Assembly: GCF_900090205.1 (NCBI RefSeq)
Contig: NZ_LT607802.1
Coordinates: 1,125,215-1,189,214 of the forward strand
DNA from: Vogesella sp. LIG4
Lineage (GTDB): Bacteria; Pseudomonadota; Gammaproteobacteria; Burkholderiales; Chromobacteriaceae
Reading direction: 5' to 3'
DNA length: 64,000 bases
Both the position numbers and the translations under genes were made by a program. Under the pieces are notes generated by a model. The model was not told where the DNA came from. It ran no database searches and was given only the letters and a program-made list of their open reading frames with translations. Shown in pieces: positions 8,643-17,671 of the stretch (its first letter is position 1; each line of letters starts with the position of its first letter).

Positions 8643-8735
8643 GCCGTTTTCTCGATAGTTGCTGCCATTTTCGCGTGAGACTGGCAGATGTGGACATTCT
8701 AGGATGCTGCTACACCCACCCACAAGGAGTGCATC

Positions 8736-9932
8736 GTGCAAGCTACCCTGTCCACCCCGGCCCCAGCGGCCACCAACCCGCGCTGGCGGGTAATCGGCGC
8801 CGTGAGCGTCGCGCACTTTCTCAACGACCTGGTGCAGTCGCTGATCCTGGCCATCTATCCGCTGCTGAAAGGCAATTACGCGCTGAGCTTCGCGCAGATC
8901 GGCCTGATGACGCTGACCTACCAGTGCACCGCCTCGCTGCTGCAGCCGCTGGTAGGCATCATCACCGACCGCAAACCGCAGCCGCGCGCACTGGTGCTGG
9001 GCATGGCCGCCACCCTGTGCGGCCTGCTGCTGCTGTCGCAGGCTACGCAGTTCGGCTGGCTGCTGCTGGCCGCCGCACTGGTGGGCTCCGGCTCGTCCAT
9101 CTTCCACCCTGAATCGTCGCGCGTGGTGCGCCTGGCCGCCGCCGGGCGCAAGGGGCTGGCACAGTCGCTGTTCCAGGTGGGCGGCAACGGCGGCACCGCC
9201 ACCGGCCCGCTGCTGGCGATGCTGATCATCCTGCCCTACGGCCAGCACAGCCTGGCCTGGTTCGCCAGCCTCACCCTGCTGGCCATGCTGGTGCTGTGGC
9301 AGGTGGGCAACTGGTACCGCGCGCAGCTGGGCAACGGCAGCGTGCGTGCCGCGCACAATGTGGCGCCGCCGCTGCCACCGGCCAAGACCCGCAAGACGCT
9401 GGCGGTGCTGATGGCGCTGGTGGTGACCAAGTACACCTATATGGCCTGCCTGCACAGCTACTTCATCTTCTACCTGATCGATCGCTTCGCCATGTCCACC
9501 GCCGATGCGCAGCTGTACCTGTTCGCCTTCCTGCTGGCGGTGGCCAGCGGCACGGTGCTGGGCGGCCCGCTGGGCGACCGCATCGGCCGCCGCCGGGTGA
9601 TCTGGTTCTCCATCTTCGGCAGCGCCCCGTTCGCCCTGGCCCTCCCCTATGCCGACCAGCACACCACGCTGGCGCTGGTGGTGATGATCGGGCTGATCCT
9701 GTCGTCGGCGTTCTCCGCCATCCTGGTGTATGCGCAGGAGCTGATGCCGCAGCGGGTGGGCATGATCTCCGGCCTGTTCTTCGGCCTCGCCTTCGGTGTG
9801 GCCGGCCTGGGCGCGGCGCTGATCGGCCAGCTGGCCGACCACTTCGGCCTGCAGACGGTGTACCAGTGGTGCGCATGGATACCGCTCACCGGCATCGTCG
9901 CCGCGCTGCTGCCGGAGCTGCGCAAGCGCTGA
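8736..9932 (+). CDS. fsr: MFS efflux transporter, fosmidomycin-resistance (Fsr) type, GTG start
   Basis: A 398-residue, twelve-helix major facilitator. The conserved opening VAHFLNDLVQSLILAIYPLLK, the loop with GIITDRKPQPRAL and GSGSSIFHPESSRVVR strongly resemble Fsr, a proton-driven exporter of fosmidomycin and related compounds. The second motif A (GGPLGDRIGRRRVIW) is intact. The start is GTG with AAGGAG six bases upstream. It is divergent from an AraC-type regulator that likely controls it, and ends in an inverted pair of uptake-like words that could form a terminator. Assignment to Fsr within the MFS rests on motif recall; the actual exported compound is unknown. Confidence 0.86.
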   Translation: MQATLSTPAPAATNPRWRVIGAVSVAHFLNDLVQSLILAIYPLLKGNYALSFAQIGLMTLTYQCTASLLQPLVGIITDRKPQPRALVLGMAATLCGLLLLSQATQFGWLLLAAALVGSGSSIFHPESSRVVRLAAAGRKGLAQSLFQVGGNGGTATGPLLAMLIILPYGQHSLAWFASLTLLAMLVLWQVGNWYRAQLGNGSVRAAHNVAPPLPPAKTRKTLAVLMALVVTKYTYMACLHSYFIFYLIDRFAMSTADAQLYLFAFLLAVASGTVLGGPLGDRIGRRRVIWFSIFGSAPFALALPYADQHTTLALVVMIGLILSSAFSAILVYAQELMPQRVGMISGLFFGLAFGVAGLGAALIGQLADHFGLQTVYQWCAWIPLTGIVAALLPELRKR

Positions 9933-9948
9933 CGATGTGCTGAAACGA

Positions 9949-9989
9949 AAAGGTTGGCCGCAAATCCTCCGGGGCTTGCGGCCAACCTT
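9949..9989 (+). terminator. Inverted pair of uptake-like words after the MFS gene
   Basis: AAAGGTTGGCCGCA and TTGCGGCCAACCTTT are inverted around a 13-base loop (cores 9953-9961 and 9978-9986). The hairpin begins about 17 bases after the MFS stop and ends in short T-runs, consistent with a Rho-independent terminator. Confidence 0.75.
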
Positions 9990-10122
9990 TATGCCGATTC
10001 GTGGCGGCTGGCGTGCAGGGGCAGATGCTATAACTCAGGGGCCAATAACAAGAATCCAGCTCGGTATCAGGGGTGCGCGCCAGGCGCATGGCGCCCACGT
10101 CCCAGGGGGAAAAGGAGCCACC

Positions 10123-10323
10123 ATGGCCAGGAAATACATCGACTGCCGGGATCATCCTGGCAACACGCAATGCACGGTGTCCATTGCAGCGGACAACGAA
10201 GACGAACTGCTGAATGCAGCGGTACAACACGCGGTAGCCATGCACGGCTACCAGGATAGCCCGCAGCTGCGCGAACAATTGCGGCAGATGTTCAAGGAAG
10301 AACACGCCGCGGCGGCGCACTGA
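10123..10323 (+). CDS. DUF1059 domain small protein
   Basis: A 66-residue acidic protein. MARKYIDCRDHPG at the start, with CTVSIAADNEDELLNAAVQHAVAMHGY in the middle, matches the DUF1059 family: short proteins with one conserved Cys-rich or Cys-containing N-terminus and unknown function. AAAGGAGCCACC precedes the ATG, an excellent ribosome binding site. It stands alone with its own terminator. No signal peptide or membrane segment is present. Nothing in the context points to a pathway. Confidence 0.85.
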   Translation: MARKYIDCRDHPGNTQCTVSIAADNEDELLNAAVQHAVAMHGYQDSPQLREQLRQMFKEEHAAAAH

Positions 10324-10351
10324 CGCAGCGCCTGCTCGGCGAACCACAACA

Positions 10352-10373
10352 AACGGCTCCTGCAGGAGCCGTT
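10352..10373 (+). terminator. Rho-independent terminator of the DUF1059 gene
   Basis: AACGGCTCCTG / CAGGAGCCGTT forms an 11-bp perfect stem with essentially no loop beyond the centre, followed by GGCTTTATGT. It starts about 28 bases after the stop codon. Confidence 0.75.
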
Positions 10374-10450
10374 GGCTTTATGTAGCCAGTTTGGCCAGTA
10401 GTGAGGAGGCCCACAGAGCTGCCAATGTTAATGAGCAATTGCGCAGTAGA

Positions 10451-10520
10451 TGTTGGGCTTCGCTGCGCTCAAGCCCCTACGTGCTCATTGGTGGGCACGC
10501 TCCGCTTTGCCCACCCTACG
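10451..10520. repeat. Two tandem hairpin repeats ending in CCTACG
   Basis: First unit: TTGGGCTTCGCTGCGCTCAA with the tail GCCCCTACG. Second unit: GGTGGGC (10490-10496) pairing with GCCCACC (10509-10515), followed by CTACG. A further TTGGGCTTCGCTACGCTCAA unit at 10811-10830 and a truncated relative near 20486 show this is a dispersed intergenic repeat type. No gene is visible between 10381 and 11017. Confidence 0.65.
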
Positions 10521-10580
10521 TACCAGCAGAATCGCACCGACTTGCCCCAATCCCGTTGGCGCGAGCCGGGCAAAACGGTG

Positions 10581-10800
10581 CGCCCCAGGTTTTAAGACGC
10601 CGATCTGTCTGAGTCCCGAGCCGTTAGCGAGGGACGAGTTCGGCGGCGCCTGGGGCGTGCCTTTTTGCACGGGGTTTCGAGCAGCCCCGGGTCGCCTTTT
10701 CTTTGGGTACTTTCTTTTGGCGAAGCAAAAGAAAGTACCCCGTGCGCCGGGCGGAACCGGCTACTTCAATCAATATCCGCGCAGCGGATTCAAAATCAAA
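10581..10800. repeat. Structured intergenic element, copy A
   Basis: The outer stem is CGCCCCAGG (10581-10589) with CCTGGGGCG (10649-10657). The inner stem is GTCCC (10613-10617) with GGGAC (10631-10635), closing a loop that contains GTTAGC. There follow CCTTTTTGCACGGGGTTTCG, a perfect 14-bp hairpin (10705-10718 with 10727-10740, GGGTACTTTCTTTT), then GCCGGGCGGAACCGGC and ATCCGCGCAGCGGAT. Copy B at 20258-20475 shares the frame of these blocks with different, still complementary stem sequences. Confidence 0.7.
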
Positions 10801-10937
10801 CGTGGTAAACGTTGGGCTTCGCTACGCTCAACCCAACCTACGTGCTGCCCGTTTAGCATGGAGCGCTGCCAAGAAAAAAGGGCAAGCCTCGCGGCTTGCC
10901 CTTGCTTGTGTCCTGCACGACCAACCTGCCACAGCGT

Positions 10938-10972
10938 GGCGGAACGCCCCGTTACCGGGGCTTCCGCCCTAC
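10938..10972. repeat. GGCGGAACGCC...GGCTTCCGCC hairpin repeat, copy 1
   Basis: GGCGGAACGCCCCG, TTAC, then CGGGGCTTCCGCCCTAC forms a bulged hairpin. Related copies with different but complementary inner stems occur at 20508-20540 and 55761-55796. Confidence 0.7.
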
Positions 10973-10984
10973 TGCTTACTGCTG

Positions 10985-10993
10985 GTTGGCCGC
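10985..10993 (-). repeat. Single uptake-like word downstream of hutH
   Basis: GTTGGCCGC core within CTGGTTGGCCGCAG, about 25 bases after the hutH stop codon. It has no inverted partner. Confidence 0.8.
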
Positions 10994-11017
10994 AGTCCTT
11001 CCCCTGTTGTTATCCGC

Positions 11018-12553
11018 TTACAGCGACGGCAGCAGGCCGTCGATGGCGTAGCGGTTGTACTCGGCGCGCTGGATCAGCGCGGCTGCCTTCTGGATGTCCG
11101 GCGCGAAGTAGCGGTCCTTGTCGTAGAACGGCACTTCGGCGCGCAGCGTAGCCTTGGCGGCTTCCAGTGCGGCGGCAGCCTTGTTCGGCGCGCGGAAGTC
11201 CACGCCCTGGCAGGCGGCCAGCAGTTCCACGGCCAGGATGCCGGCGGTGTTGTCGGCCATGTCGCGCAGGCGGCGGCCGGCGAAGGTGGCCATGGACACG
11301 TGGTCTTCCTGGTTGGCGGAGGTCGGCAGGCTGTCTACGGAAGCCGGATGCGCCAGCGACTTGTTCTCGGAGGCCAGGGCCGCGCCGGTTACCTGGGCGA
11401 TCATGAAGCCGGAGTTCACACCACCGTTGTTCACCAGGAACGGCGGCAGCTTGGACAGGTTGCTGTCGATCAGCAGCGCCATGCGGCGTTCGGACAGCGA
11501 GCCGATTTCGGCAATCGCCAGCGCCAGGTTGTCGGCGGCGAAGGCTACCGGCTCGGCGTGGAAGTTACCGCCGGACAGGATGTCGTTGTCGGTGGAGAAC
11601 ACCAGCGGGTTGTCGGATACCGAGTTGGCTTCCACCAGCAGCACTTCCGATGCCTGGCGGATCTGGGTCAGGCAGGCGCCCATTACCTGCGGCTGACAGC
11701 GCAGGGAGTACGGGTCCTGCACCTTGCCGCAGTCGGCGTGGGAGTCGGCAATCTGGCTACCGTTGCCCAGCAGGGAGCGGTACTGCGCAGCAGCGTCGAT
11801 CTGGCCCTTGTGGCCGCGAACCTGGTGGATGCGGTCGTCGAACGGGGTGCGGCTGCCCTGGGCGGCTTCCACCGACATGGCGCCGGCCACGGAGGCGGCT
11901 ACGTACAGGTCTTCAGCGGCGAACATGCCTTCCAGTGCGAAGGCGGTGGATGCCTGGGTGCCGTTCAGCAGGGCCAGACCTTCCTTCGGTGCCAGGGTGA
12001 TCGGCTCCAGGCCGGCGGCACGCATGGCGTCGCCACCGTGTACGCGCTGGCCGTTCACGAAGGCTTCGCCTTCACCGATCAGCACGGCGCTCATGTGCGA
12101 CAGCGGGGCCAGGTCGCCGGAGGCGCCCACGGAACCCTTCTGCGGAATCACCGGGTAGATGCCCTTGTTGAACAGGGTGATCATCGCTTCCAGCACCAGG
12201 CGGCGGATGCCGGAGAAGCCGCGGGACAGCGAGTTGATCTTCAGCGCCATAACCAGGCGCACGGTGGAATCCTTCATCGGCTCGCCGATGCCGGCAGCGT
12301 GCGACAGCACGATGGAGCGCTGCAGCAGTTCCAGCTCTTCCGGGGCGATCTTGGTGTTGGCCAGCAGGCCGAAACCGGTGTTGATGCCGTATACGGTGCG
12401 GTTTTCGGCCAGCACGCGCGCCACGGTGGCGGCGGAGGCGTCGATGGCGGCGTGGGCAGCCGGGTCCAGCTTGATCTGCACGGAGGCGTCACGGGCGATC
12501 AGGCGCAGTTGGGCCAGCGACAGCTTGCCCGGGGTAATGGTGATGGTGGTCAT
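11018..12553 (-). CDS. hutH: Histidine ammonia-lyase
   Basis: A 511-residue cytosolic enzyme that deaminates L-histidine to urocanate, the first step of the Hut pathway. The MIO cofactor precursor Ala-Ser-Gly is at 144-146 within [14 protein letters not shown]. The active-site blocks YGINTGFG (55-62) and [10 protein letters not shown] near 400 are intact, and the length is normal for the family. The start at MTTITIT was taken for its upstream GGAAAG; the longer frame only adds antisense repeat sequence. It is the last gene of the hutIGUH unit, separated from hutU by 86 bases that contain an inverted pair of uptake-like words, so some transcription may end before it. Confidence 0.97.
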   Translation of the reverse strand: MTTITITPGKLSLAQLRLIARDASVQIKLDPAAHAAIDASAATVARVLAENRTVYGINTGFGLLANTKIAPEELELLQRSIVLSHAAGIGEPMKDSTVRLVMALKINSLSRGFSGIRRLVLEAMITLFNKGIYPVIPQKGSVGASGDLAPLSHMSAVLIGEGEAFVNGQRVHGGDAMRAAGLEPITLAPKEGLALLNGTQASTAFALEGMFAAEDLYVAASVAGAMSVEAAQGSRTPFDDRIHQVRGHKGQIDAAAQYRSLLGNGSQIADSHADCGKVQDPYSLRCQPQVMGACLTQIRQASEVLLVEANSVSDNPLVFSTDNDILSGGNFHAEPVAFAADNLALAIAEIGSLSERRMALLIDSNLSKLPPFLVNNGGVNSGFMIAQVTGAALASENKSLAHPASVDSLPTSANQEDHVSMATFAGRRLRDMADNTAGILAVELLAACQGVDFRAPNKAAAALEAAKATLRAEVPFYDKDRYFAPDIQKAAALIQRAEYNRYAIDGLLPSL

Positions 12554-12607
12554 GATGGTCTTTCCGGTTGGGCGGCCGCTATCGGCCGCCACAGGTGTTT
12601 CGATGCT

Positions 12608-12632
12608 GCGGCCAACCTTGTGGGTTGGCCGC
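12608..12632 (-). repeat. Inverted pair of uptake-like words between hutU and hutH
   Basis: GCGGCCAACCTT (core 12608-12616) and GGGTTGGCCGC (core 12624-12632) can form a GC-rich hairpin inside the operon. There is no T-run, so it may lower or protect downstream transcript rather than terminate fully. Confidence 0.75.
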
Positions 12633-12639
12633 AAGCGGA

Positions 12640-14328
12640 TTACTTGATCATCGGCAGCTTGAGGCCGAAGCGCTTGGCAGCGGCAATGGCTTGCTCGTAG
12701 CCGGCGTCGGCATGGCGCATCACGCCGGAGCCGCAGTCGTTCACCAGCACGCGGGCCAGGCGCTCGGCGGCGGCGTCGGTGCCGTCAGCCACGATCACCA
12801 TGCCGGAGTGCTGCGAGTAGCCCATGCCTACGCCGCCACCGTGGTGCAGCGATACCCAGCTGGCGCCGCCGGCGGTGTTCAGCAGCGCGTTCAGCAGCGG
12901 CCAGTCGGATACGGCGTCGGTGCCGTCCTTCATGGCTTCGGTTTCGCGGTTCGGGCTGGCTACCGAGCCGGTGTCCAGGTGGTCGCGGCCGATCACGATC
13001 GGGGCCTTCAGCTCGCCGTTCTTCACCATCTCGTTGAAGGCCAGGCCAGCCAGGTGGCGCTCGCCCAGACCCAGCCAGCAGATACGTGCCGGCAGGCCCT
13101 GGAAGCTGATGCGCTCACGCGCCATGTCCAGCCAGCGGTGGGTGTGCTTGTTGTCCGGGAACAGTTCCTTGATCTTGGCGTCGGTCTTGTAGATGTCTTC
13201 CGGGTCGCCGGACAGCGCTACCCAGCGGAACGGGCCCTTGCCTTCGCAGAACAGCGGGCGGATGTAAGCCGGTACGAAGCCCGGGAAGTCGAAGGCGTTC
13301 TGCACGCCCTTGTCGAACGCAACCTGGCGGATGTTGTTGCCGTAGTCCACGGTCGGGATGCCCATGGCCTGGAAGTCCAGCATCGCCTGTACGTGCACGG
13401 CGCAGCTCTGCGCGGCTTCGTCGGTGAGGCGGGCGTGCTGTTCCGGCTTGGTTTGCGCGGTCTTCCACTGCTCCACGGTCCAGCCGATCGGCAGGTAGCC
13501 GTTGATCAGGTCGTGGGCGGAGGTCTGGTCGGTTACCAGGTCCGGCTTGATGCCGCCGGCCTTGGCGCGCTTCACCAGCTCCGGCAGGATTTCGGCGGCG
13601 TTGCCCAGCAGGGCGATGGATACGGCTTCCTTGCGCGCGGTGTGGTACTTGATCAGTTCCAGCGCGTCGTCGATGTCCTTGGCCTGCTTGTCCACGTAGC
13701 GGGTACGCAGACGGAAGTCGATGCTGCTCTGCTGGCATTCGATGTTCAGCGAGCAGGCACCGGCCAGGGTAGCGGCCAGCGGCTGTGCGCCACCCATGCC
13801 GCCCAGGCCAGCGGTGAGGATCCACTTGCCGCTCAGGTCGTTGTTGTAGTGCTGGCGGCCGGCTTCGACGAAGGTCTCAAAAGTACCTTGCACGATGCCC
13901 TGCGAGCCGATGTAGATCCAGCTGCCGGCGGTCATCTGGCCGTACATGAACAGGCCCTTGCGGTCCAGTTCGTTGAAGTGTTCCCAGTTGCCCCACTTCG
14001 GCACCAGGTTGGAGTTGGCGATCAGCACGCGCGGGGCGTTGGCGTGGGTCTTGAACACGCCTACCGGCTTGCCGGACTGCACCAGCAGGGTTTCGTCTTC
14101 GTTCAGGTCCTTCAGCGACGCCAGGATCTGGTCGTAGCACTCCCAGTTACGCGCAGCGCGACCGATACCACCGTATACCACCAGCGCCTGCGGGTTCTCG
14201 GCAACGTCCGGGTCGAGGTTGTTCTGGATCATGCGGTAGGCCGCTTCGGCGATCCAGTTCTTGCAGTTCAGTTCGGCGCCGCGGGGGGCATGGATTACGC
14301 GGGTGGCGTCAAAACGCGGGTCAGTCAT
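12640..14328 (-). CDS. hutU: Urocanate hydratase
   Basis: A 562-residue NAD+-dependent enzyme that converts urocanate to 4-imidazolone-5-propionate, the second Hut step. The whole family signature is present, including [11 protein letters not shown] near the N-terminus, the Rossmann [12 protein letters not shown], and the C-terminal [20 protein letters not shown] and [13 protein letters not shown] blocks. Length matches the usual 555-560 residues. The start at 14328 has AGGAGCACTCCC immediately upstream. It lies 88 bases downstream of hutG in the same orientation, and upstream of hutH. Confidence 0.98.
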   Translation of the reverse strand: MTDPRFDATRVIHAPRGAELNCKNWIAEAAYRMIQNNLDPDVAENPQALVVYGGIGRAARNWECYDQILASLKDLNEDETLLVQSGKPVGVFKTHANAPRVLIANSNLVPKWGNWEHFNELDRKGLFMYGQMTAGSWIYIGSQGIVQGTFETFVEAGRQHYNNDLSGKWILTAGLGGMGGAQPLAATLAGACSLNIECQQSSIDFRLRTRYVDKQAKDIDDALELIKYHTARKEAVSIALLGNAAEILPELVKRAKAGGIKPDLVTDQTSAHDLINGYLPIGWTVEQWKTAQTKPEQHARLTDEAAQSCAVHVQAMLDFQAMGIPTVDYGNNIRQVAFDKGVQNAFDFPGFVPAYIRPLFCEGKGPFRWVALSGDPEDIYKTDAKIKELFPDNKHTHRWLDMARERISFQGLPARICWLGLGERHLAGLAFNEMVKNGELKAPIVIGRDHLDTGSVASPNRETEAMKDGTDAVSDWPLLNALLNTAGGASWVSLHHGGGVGMGYSQHSGMVIVADGTDAAAERLARVLVNDCGSGVMRHADAGYEQAIAAAKRFGLKLPMIK

Positions 14329-14416
14329 GGGAGTGCTCCTAAATGGTTTGTGCTCTGGTCAGGTGTTGTTCACTGCTGGGTCCGCACCGGCCTTCCATCC
14401 GGCTGCGGTGATACTG

Positions 14417-15349
14417 TCAGCGCCGCAGCTGGCGCGTGATCGACCACGCCAGCCGCGCCGCCGCCTTGGCGCCGTGGCTGTCCTGATCGAATGTCGGGTT
14501 GAATTCCACCAGGTCGGCGCCGATCAGCTTGCCGCTCCTGGCGATCTTGGACACCAGCGCTTCCACCACGCTGATATCCACGCCGTAACCGGCCGGGGCG
14601 GATACCGCCGGCATCTGTGCCGCCGGCAGTACGTCCAGGTCGATGGTGAGATAGACCACATCCACGCTGTCGACGAACTCGGCCAGCTGGTGGCGGGCAT
14701 CGGCCAGCTGCCAGGCGGTCATGTCGCTGTCCAGTCGCCATTCGGCGCCGAGCTTGGCAGCGGATTCGAACAGCGCACGGGTGTTGGCGGTTTCCGCCAC
14801 GCCCAGGCACAGGTAGCGGAAGTTGTTACCGCGACGGGTGCATTCGGCGGCGATCTGTGCGAACGGGGTGCCACTGGTGGCTTCTGCCGCGCTGCGCAGG
14901 TCGAAGTGGGCGTCGAAGTTGACGATGCCGATGCGCTTGCCCTGGTGGGCATTGGCCAGGCCCAGCCAGTGGCCGTAGGCGGTTTCGTGGCCGCCGCCCA
15001 GTACCAGCGGCAGGTGGCCGGCTTGCACGATGGCGGTCACTGCTGCGGCCAACCTTTGATGCGCGGCATCCAGGTCGCCGTCGTCGCAGACCACGGTGCC
15101 GGCGTCGTACAGCGGCAGCGTCGGGTGCCAGGCCAGGTTGGCCAGCGCCTTGCGCAGCGCCAGCGGGCCGGCCACGGCGCCGGTGCGGCCCTGGTTGCGG
15201 CGCACGCCTTCGTCACAGGCAAAGCCGAGAATGGCGATGCCCGGTGCCACGCCGGCCGCCAGCGGTTGTACCGCCTGGTGCCAGCGGCGGGCCAGATCGC
15301 CCTCGGCGGCGTCAATGCGCCCGGTCCACATGCTCATGTCGATAGTCAT
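14417..15349 (-). CDS. hutG: Formimidoylglutamase
   Basis: A 310-residue arginase-superfamily metallohydrolase that splits N-formimidoyl-L-glutamate to glutamate and formamide. Manganese-ligand motifs are visible: GGGHETAYG, NFDAHFDLR and the DLDVLP block. Presence of this enzyme indicates the four-step Hut route rather than the five-step deiminase/HutF route, since no hutF is seen here. It starts three bases after the hutI stop, so it is tightly coupled. An uptake-like word at 15045-15053 lies in the gene, encoding part of QRLAAAV. Confidence 0.94.
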   Translation of the reverse strand: MTIDMSMWTGRIDAAEGDLARRWHQAVQPLAAGVAPGIAILGFACDEGVRRNQGRTGAVAGPLALRKALANLAWHPTLPLYDAGTVVCDDGDLDAAHQRLAAAVTAIVQAGHLPLVLGGGHETAYGHWLGLANAHQGKRIGIVNFDAHFDLRSAAEATSGTPFAQIAAECTRRGNNFRYLCLGVAETANTRALFESAAKLGAEWRLDSDMTAWQLADARHQLAEFVDSVDVVYLTIDLDVLPAAQMPAVSAPAGYGVDISVVEALVSKIARSGKLIGADLVEFNPTFDQDSHGAKAAARLAWSITRQLRR

Positions 15350-15352
15350 TGC

Positions 15353-16585
15353 TTAACCCTCGTGCTGCACCACGCCACGGAACACGCGGCGGGTCAGCGG
15401 ATTGGTACCGAGGCCGTATACGATCTCGGCAGGATGTTCGATGTCCCACAGCAGCAGGTCGGCCACGCAACCGGCGGCCAGTTTGCCGTGGCTGGCACCG
15501 CGGCCCAGCGCCTGCGCGGCGTGGCGGGTGGTGCCCAGCACCGCTTCTTCCGGCGTCAGGCCGAACAGCACGCAAGCCTGGTTCATGGCCAGCCGGATGG
15601 AGGCGAACGGGCTGGTGCCCGGGTTCAGGTCGGTGGATACCGCCATGGCCACACCGGCCGCGCGCAGTTTGTCCACCGGCGGTTTCTGCGTTTCGCGCAG
15701 GAAGTAGTAAGCACCCGGCAGCAGCACTGCCACGGTGCCGGACTTGGCCAGCGCAGCCACGCCGGCATCGTCCAGGAATTCGATATGGTCGGCGGACAGG
15801 CCGCCGAACTCGGCCACCAGCTCGGCGCCGTGCAGGTTGGACAGCTGCTCCACGTGGCCTTTCACCTGCAGGCCGTGGGCGCGGGCGGTCTCGAATACCT
15901 GGCGGGTCTGCGCCGGGCTGAAGCCCACGCCTTCGCAGAACACGTCCACCGCCTCGGCCAGGTCTTCCTGCGCTGCGGCGGGGATGATCACCTCGCACAC
16001 GTGGCGGATGTAGCCGTCGGCGTCGCCGGCGAATTCCGGCGGCAGCGCGTGGGCGGACAGCAACGTGGTGGAGACTTCCACCGGCAGCGCGGCTTCCAGC
16101 CGGCGTGCGGCGCGCAGCTGCTTGAGTTCGTCCACCAGGGTCAGGCCGTAGCCGGACTTCATCTCGATGGTGGTAACACCTTCCTTCATCAGCGCCTTCA
16201 GCCGCGGCAGGCTCACCAGCGCCAGCTCGTCCTCGTCCAGGCCACGGGTGGCGCGCACGGTGGAGATGATGCCGCCGCCTTCAGCCGCGATCTGCTGGTA
16301 AGGCACGCCGGTCAGGCGCTTTTCCCATTCCGCGGCGCGGTTGCCGCCGTACACCAGGTGAGTGTGGCAATCGATGAAGCCGGGGGTGATCCAGGCACCC
16401 TTCGCATCGATGATTTCGCCTTCGCCGAACGCACGCAGCGCTGCATCCTGCGGCAGCACGGCGTGGATCATGCCGTCACGCAGCCACAGTGCGTGGCCGT
16501 CCAGCGCGCCATAGGGCGCGGCAACGGCGGCGTCGCAGGTGGCGAGGCGGGCGTTGATCCACAGGGTGTCGGTGCGCTTGCTCAT
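15353..16585 (-). CDS. hutI: Imidazolonepropionase
   Basis: A 410-residue amidohydrolase that opens imidazolonepropionate to N-formimidoylglutamate, the third Hut step. Metal-site motifs: FIDCHTHLVYGG (the HxH pair near residue 75), KGHVEQLS, SADHIEFLDD and STDLNPGTSP carrying the final Asp. Length is normal. It is the first gene of the hutIGUH unit and follows a promoter region holding HutC operators. The start at MSKRTD is the only ATG near the promoter. Confidence 0.97.
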   Translation of the reverse strand: MSKRTDTLWINARLATCDAAVAAPYGALDGHALWLRDGMIHAVLPQDAALRAFGEGEIIDAKGAWITPGFIDCHTHLVYGGNRAAEWEKRLTGVPYQQIAAEGGGIISTVRATRGLDEDELALVSLPRLKALMKEGVTTIEMKSGYGLTLVDELKQLRAARRLEAALPVEVSTTLLSAHALPPEFAGDADGYIRHVCEVIIPAAAQEDLAEAVDVFCEGVGFSPAQTRQVFETARAHGLQVKGHVEQLSNLHGAELVAEFGGLSADHIEFLDDAGVAALAKSGTVAVLLPGAYYFLRETQKPPVDKLRAAGVAMAVSTDLNPGTSPFASIRLAMNQACVLFGLTPEEAVLGTTRHAAQALGRGASHGKLAAGCVADLLLWDIEHPAEIVYGLGTNPLTRRVFRGVVQHEG

Positions 16586-16611
16586 GGTTGTTCCGGTGTT
16601 TCGCGATTAAT

Positions 16612-16648
16612 TGTATATACATTTAGTTGATTCCCGCGGACACGTCAA
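16612..16648 (-). promoter_or_regulatory. hutI promoter overlapped by HutC operator 1
   Basis: TGTATATACA at 16612-16621 is the core palindrome recognised by HutC repressors of the GntR family. On the minus strand it lies just downstream of TTGACG (16643-16648), at the position of the -10 and start site, so repressor binding would block hutIGUH transcription. The -10 itself (TAAATG) is weak and not certain. Confidence 0.75.
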
Positions 16649-16704
16649 GATATTTCTTGGACCGGCAATGCAGGCCGTCAGCGCCACGCAACAGCACACG
16701 GCGA

Positions 16705-16750
16705 AAAAAACCCTTAAAAAACAACAGGCCACGCGTTTGCGTGGCCTGTT
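16705..16750 (-). terminator. Rho-independent terminator of hutC
   Basis: AACAGGCCACGC (16723-16734) and GCGTGGCCTGTT (16739-16750) form a 12-bp stem with a GTTT loop. On the minus strand it is followed by TTTTTTAAGGGTTTTTTT. It therefore separates hutC from the hutIGUH unit. Confidence 0.92.
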
Positions 16751-16764
16751 TTCCGTTGTTGCGT

Positions 16765-16780
16765 AAATGTATATACATTT
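16765..16780. promoter_or_regulatory. HutC operator 2 between hutC stop and hutI
   Basis: AAATGTATATACATTT is a perfect 16-base palindrome with the TGTATATACA core. It lies three bases beyond the hutC stop codon, about 150 bases from operator 1. The spacing would allow looping between the two sites, although the terminator lies between them. Confidence 0.75.
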
Positions 16781-16782
16781 TG

Positions 16783-17511
16783 TCAGCGCTTGCGCACCCT
16801 GGTCTGCGAACGCAGCTTGTACTTGGCGCCCGGGTGCAGCAGACGGGCGAAACTCACCAGGTGTTTGCCGGACCAGGTACGGCGCAGCACGCGCAGGCAG
16901 GGGTCGCTACCTTCCACCACCAGCAGCCGGCATTCGTCGGCCAGCGGCAATACCGCCTCCACCGTGTGCTCCACGTCGGACAACGGACAGGTGCGCATCA
17001 GGTAGGCGTTGGGGGTTTCGCGGGTGAAGTCCTGCTGCAGGTAATCCGGCGCCCACTGCGGATTCACGTAGCGCTCTTCGATCTGGATCGGGCTGTCGTC
17101 CTCGAAGTGCACGATCAGCGAGTGGAACACCGGCGCCGCTACTGCCAGCCCCAACCGCAGCGCCACTTCCTCGCTGGCGGCCTCCTGGCGCACGTAGTGC
17201 ACTTCGGCGCTGTAGTGGTGGCCGCGGGTGGCGATTTCCTCGGCGATATTGTTCACGTCCAGCAACGGCGATTCCGCCTTGCGCTCGGCCACGTAGGTAC
17301 CGTCGCCGGCATAGCGCAGCAGCACGCCGGCCTCGGCCAGATCGCGGATGGCCTTGTTCACCGTCATGCGCGATACGCCGAACTGCCTGGCCAGTTCCAC
17401 TTCGGGCGGAATCTTGGCGCCGGGGGCGTAGCTGCGGTTCTTGATGCCGTCGAGGATGTAATCGCGGATGCGCAGATAGTGCGGCTTGGATGCGGTCTTG
17501 GGCGTGCTCAT
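16783..17511 (-). CDS. hutC: Histidine utilisation repressor, GntR family
   Basis: A 242-residue regulator. It has an N-terminal winged helix (YLRIRDYILDGI, then LARQFGVSRMTVNKAIRDLAEAGVL at about residues 40-65) and a C-terminal UTRA effector domain (SLIVHFEDDSPIQIEERYVNP). Family knowledge: HutC represses hut genes and is relieved by urocanate. The gene lies upstream of hutI on the same strand but has its own terminator. Start uncertain: MSTPKTASK at 17511 has no clear ribosome binding site, and an in-frame ATG at 17556 would add 15 residues. TGTATATACA operators on its 3' side fit the known binding site. Confidence 0.93.
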   Translation of the reverse strand: MSTPKTASKPHYLRIRDYILDGIKNRSYAPGAKIPPEVELARQFGVSRMTVNKAIRDLAEAGVLLRYAGDGTYVAERKAESPLLDVNNIAEEIATRGHHYSAEVHYVRQEAASEEVALRLGLAVAAPVFHSLIVHFEDDSPIQIEERYVNPQWAPDYLQQDFTRETPNAYLMRTCPLSDVEHTVEAVLPLADECRLLVVEGSDPCLRVLRRTWSGKHLVSFARLLHPGAKYKLRSQTRVRKR

Positions 17512-17633
17512 GCCGGCATTGTAAGGGAAAGTCTGTTCCAAAAGCGTGTCCACCATCTCGCGGGCAGGCGCGAGACAAGGCGAAACGGAGGGCGGGGTTT
17601 ACGGCACGTTGCAGAGCATAAACAGACGCCGGG

Positions 17634-17657
17634 GTTGGCCGCATGCTTGCGGCCAAC
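17634..17657. repeat. Inverted pair of uptake-like words after the dienelactone hydrolase gene
   Basis: GGTTGGCCGCA and TTGCGGCCAACC (cores 17634-17642 and 17649-17657) are inverted with a 6-base loop. They lie 15 bases past the hydrolase stop codon on the minus strand. No T-run is present. Confidence 0.8.
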
Positions 17658-17671
17658 CCTGGCAGGCTCAC

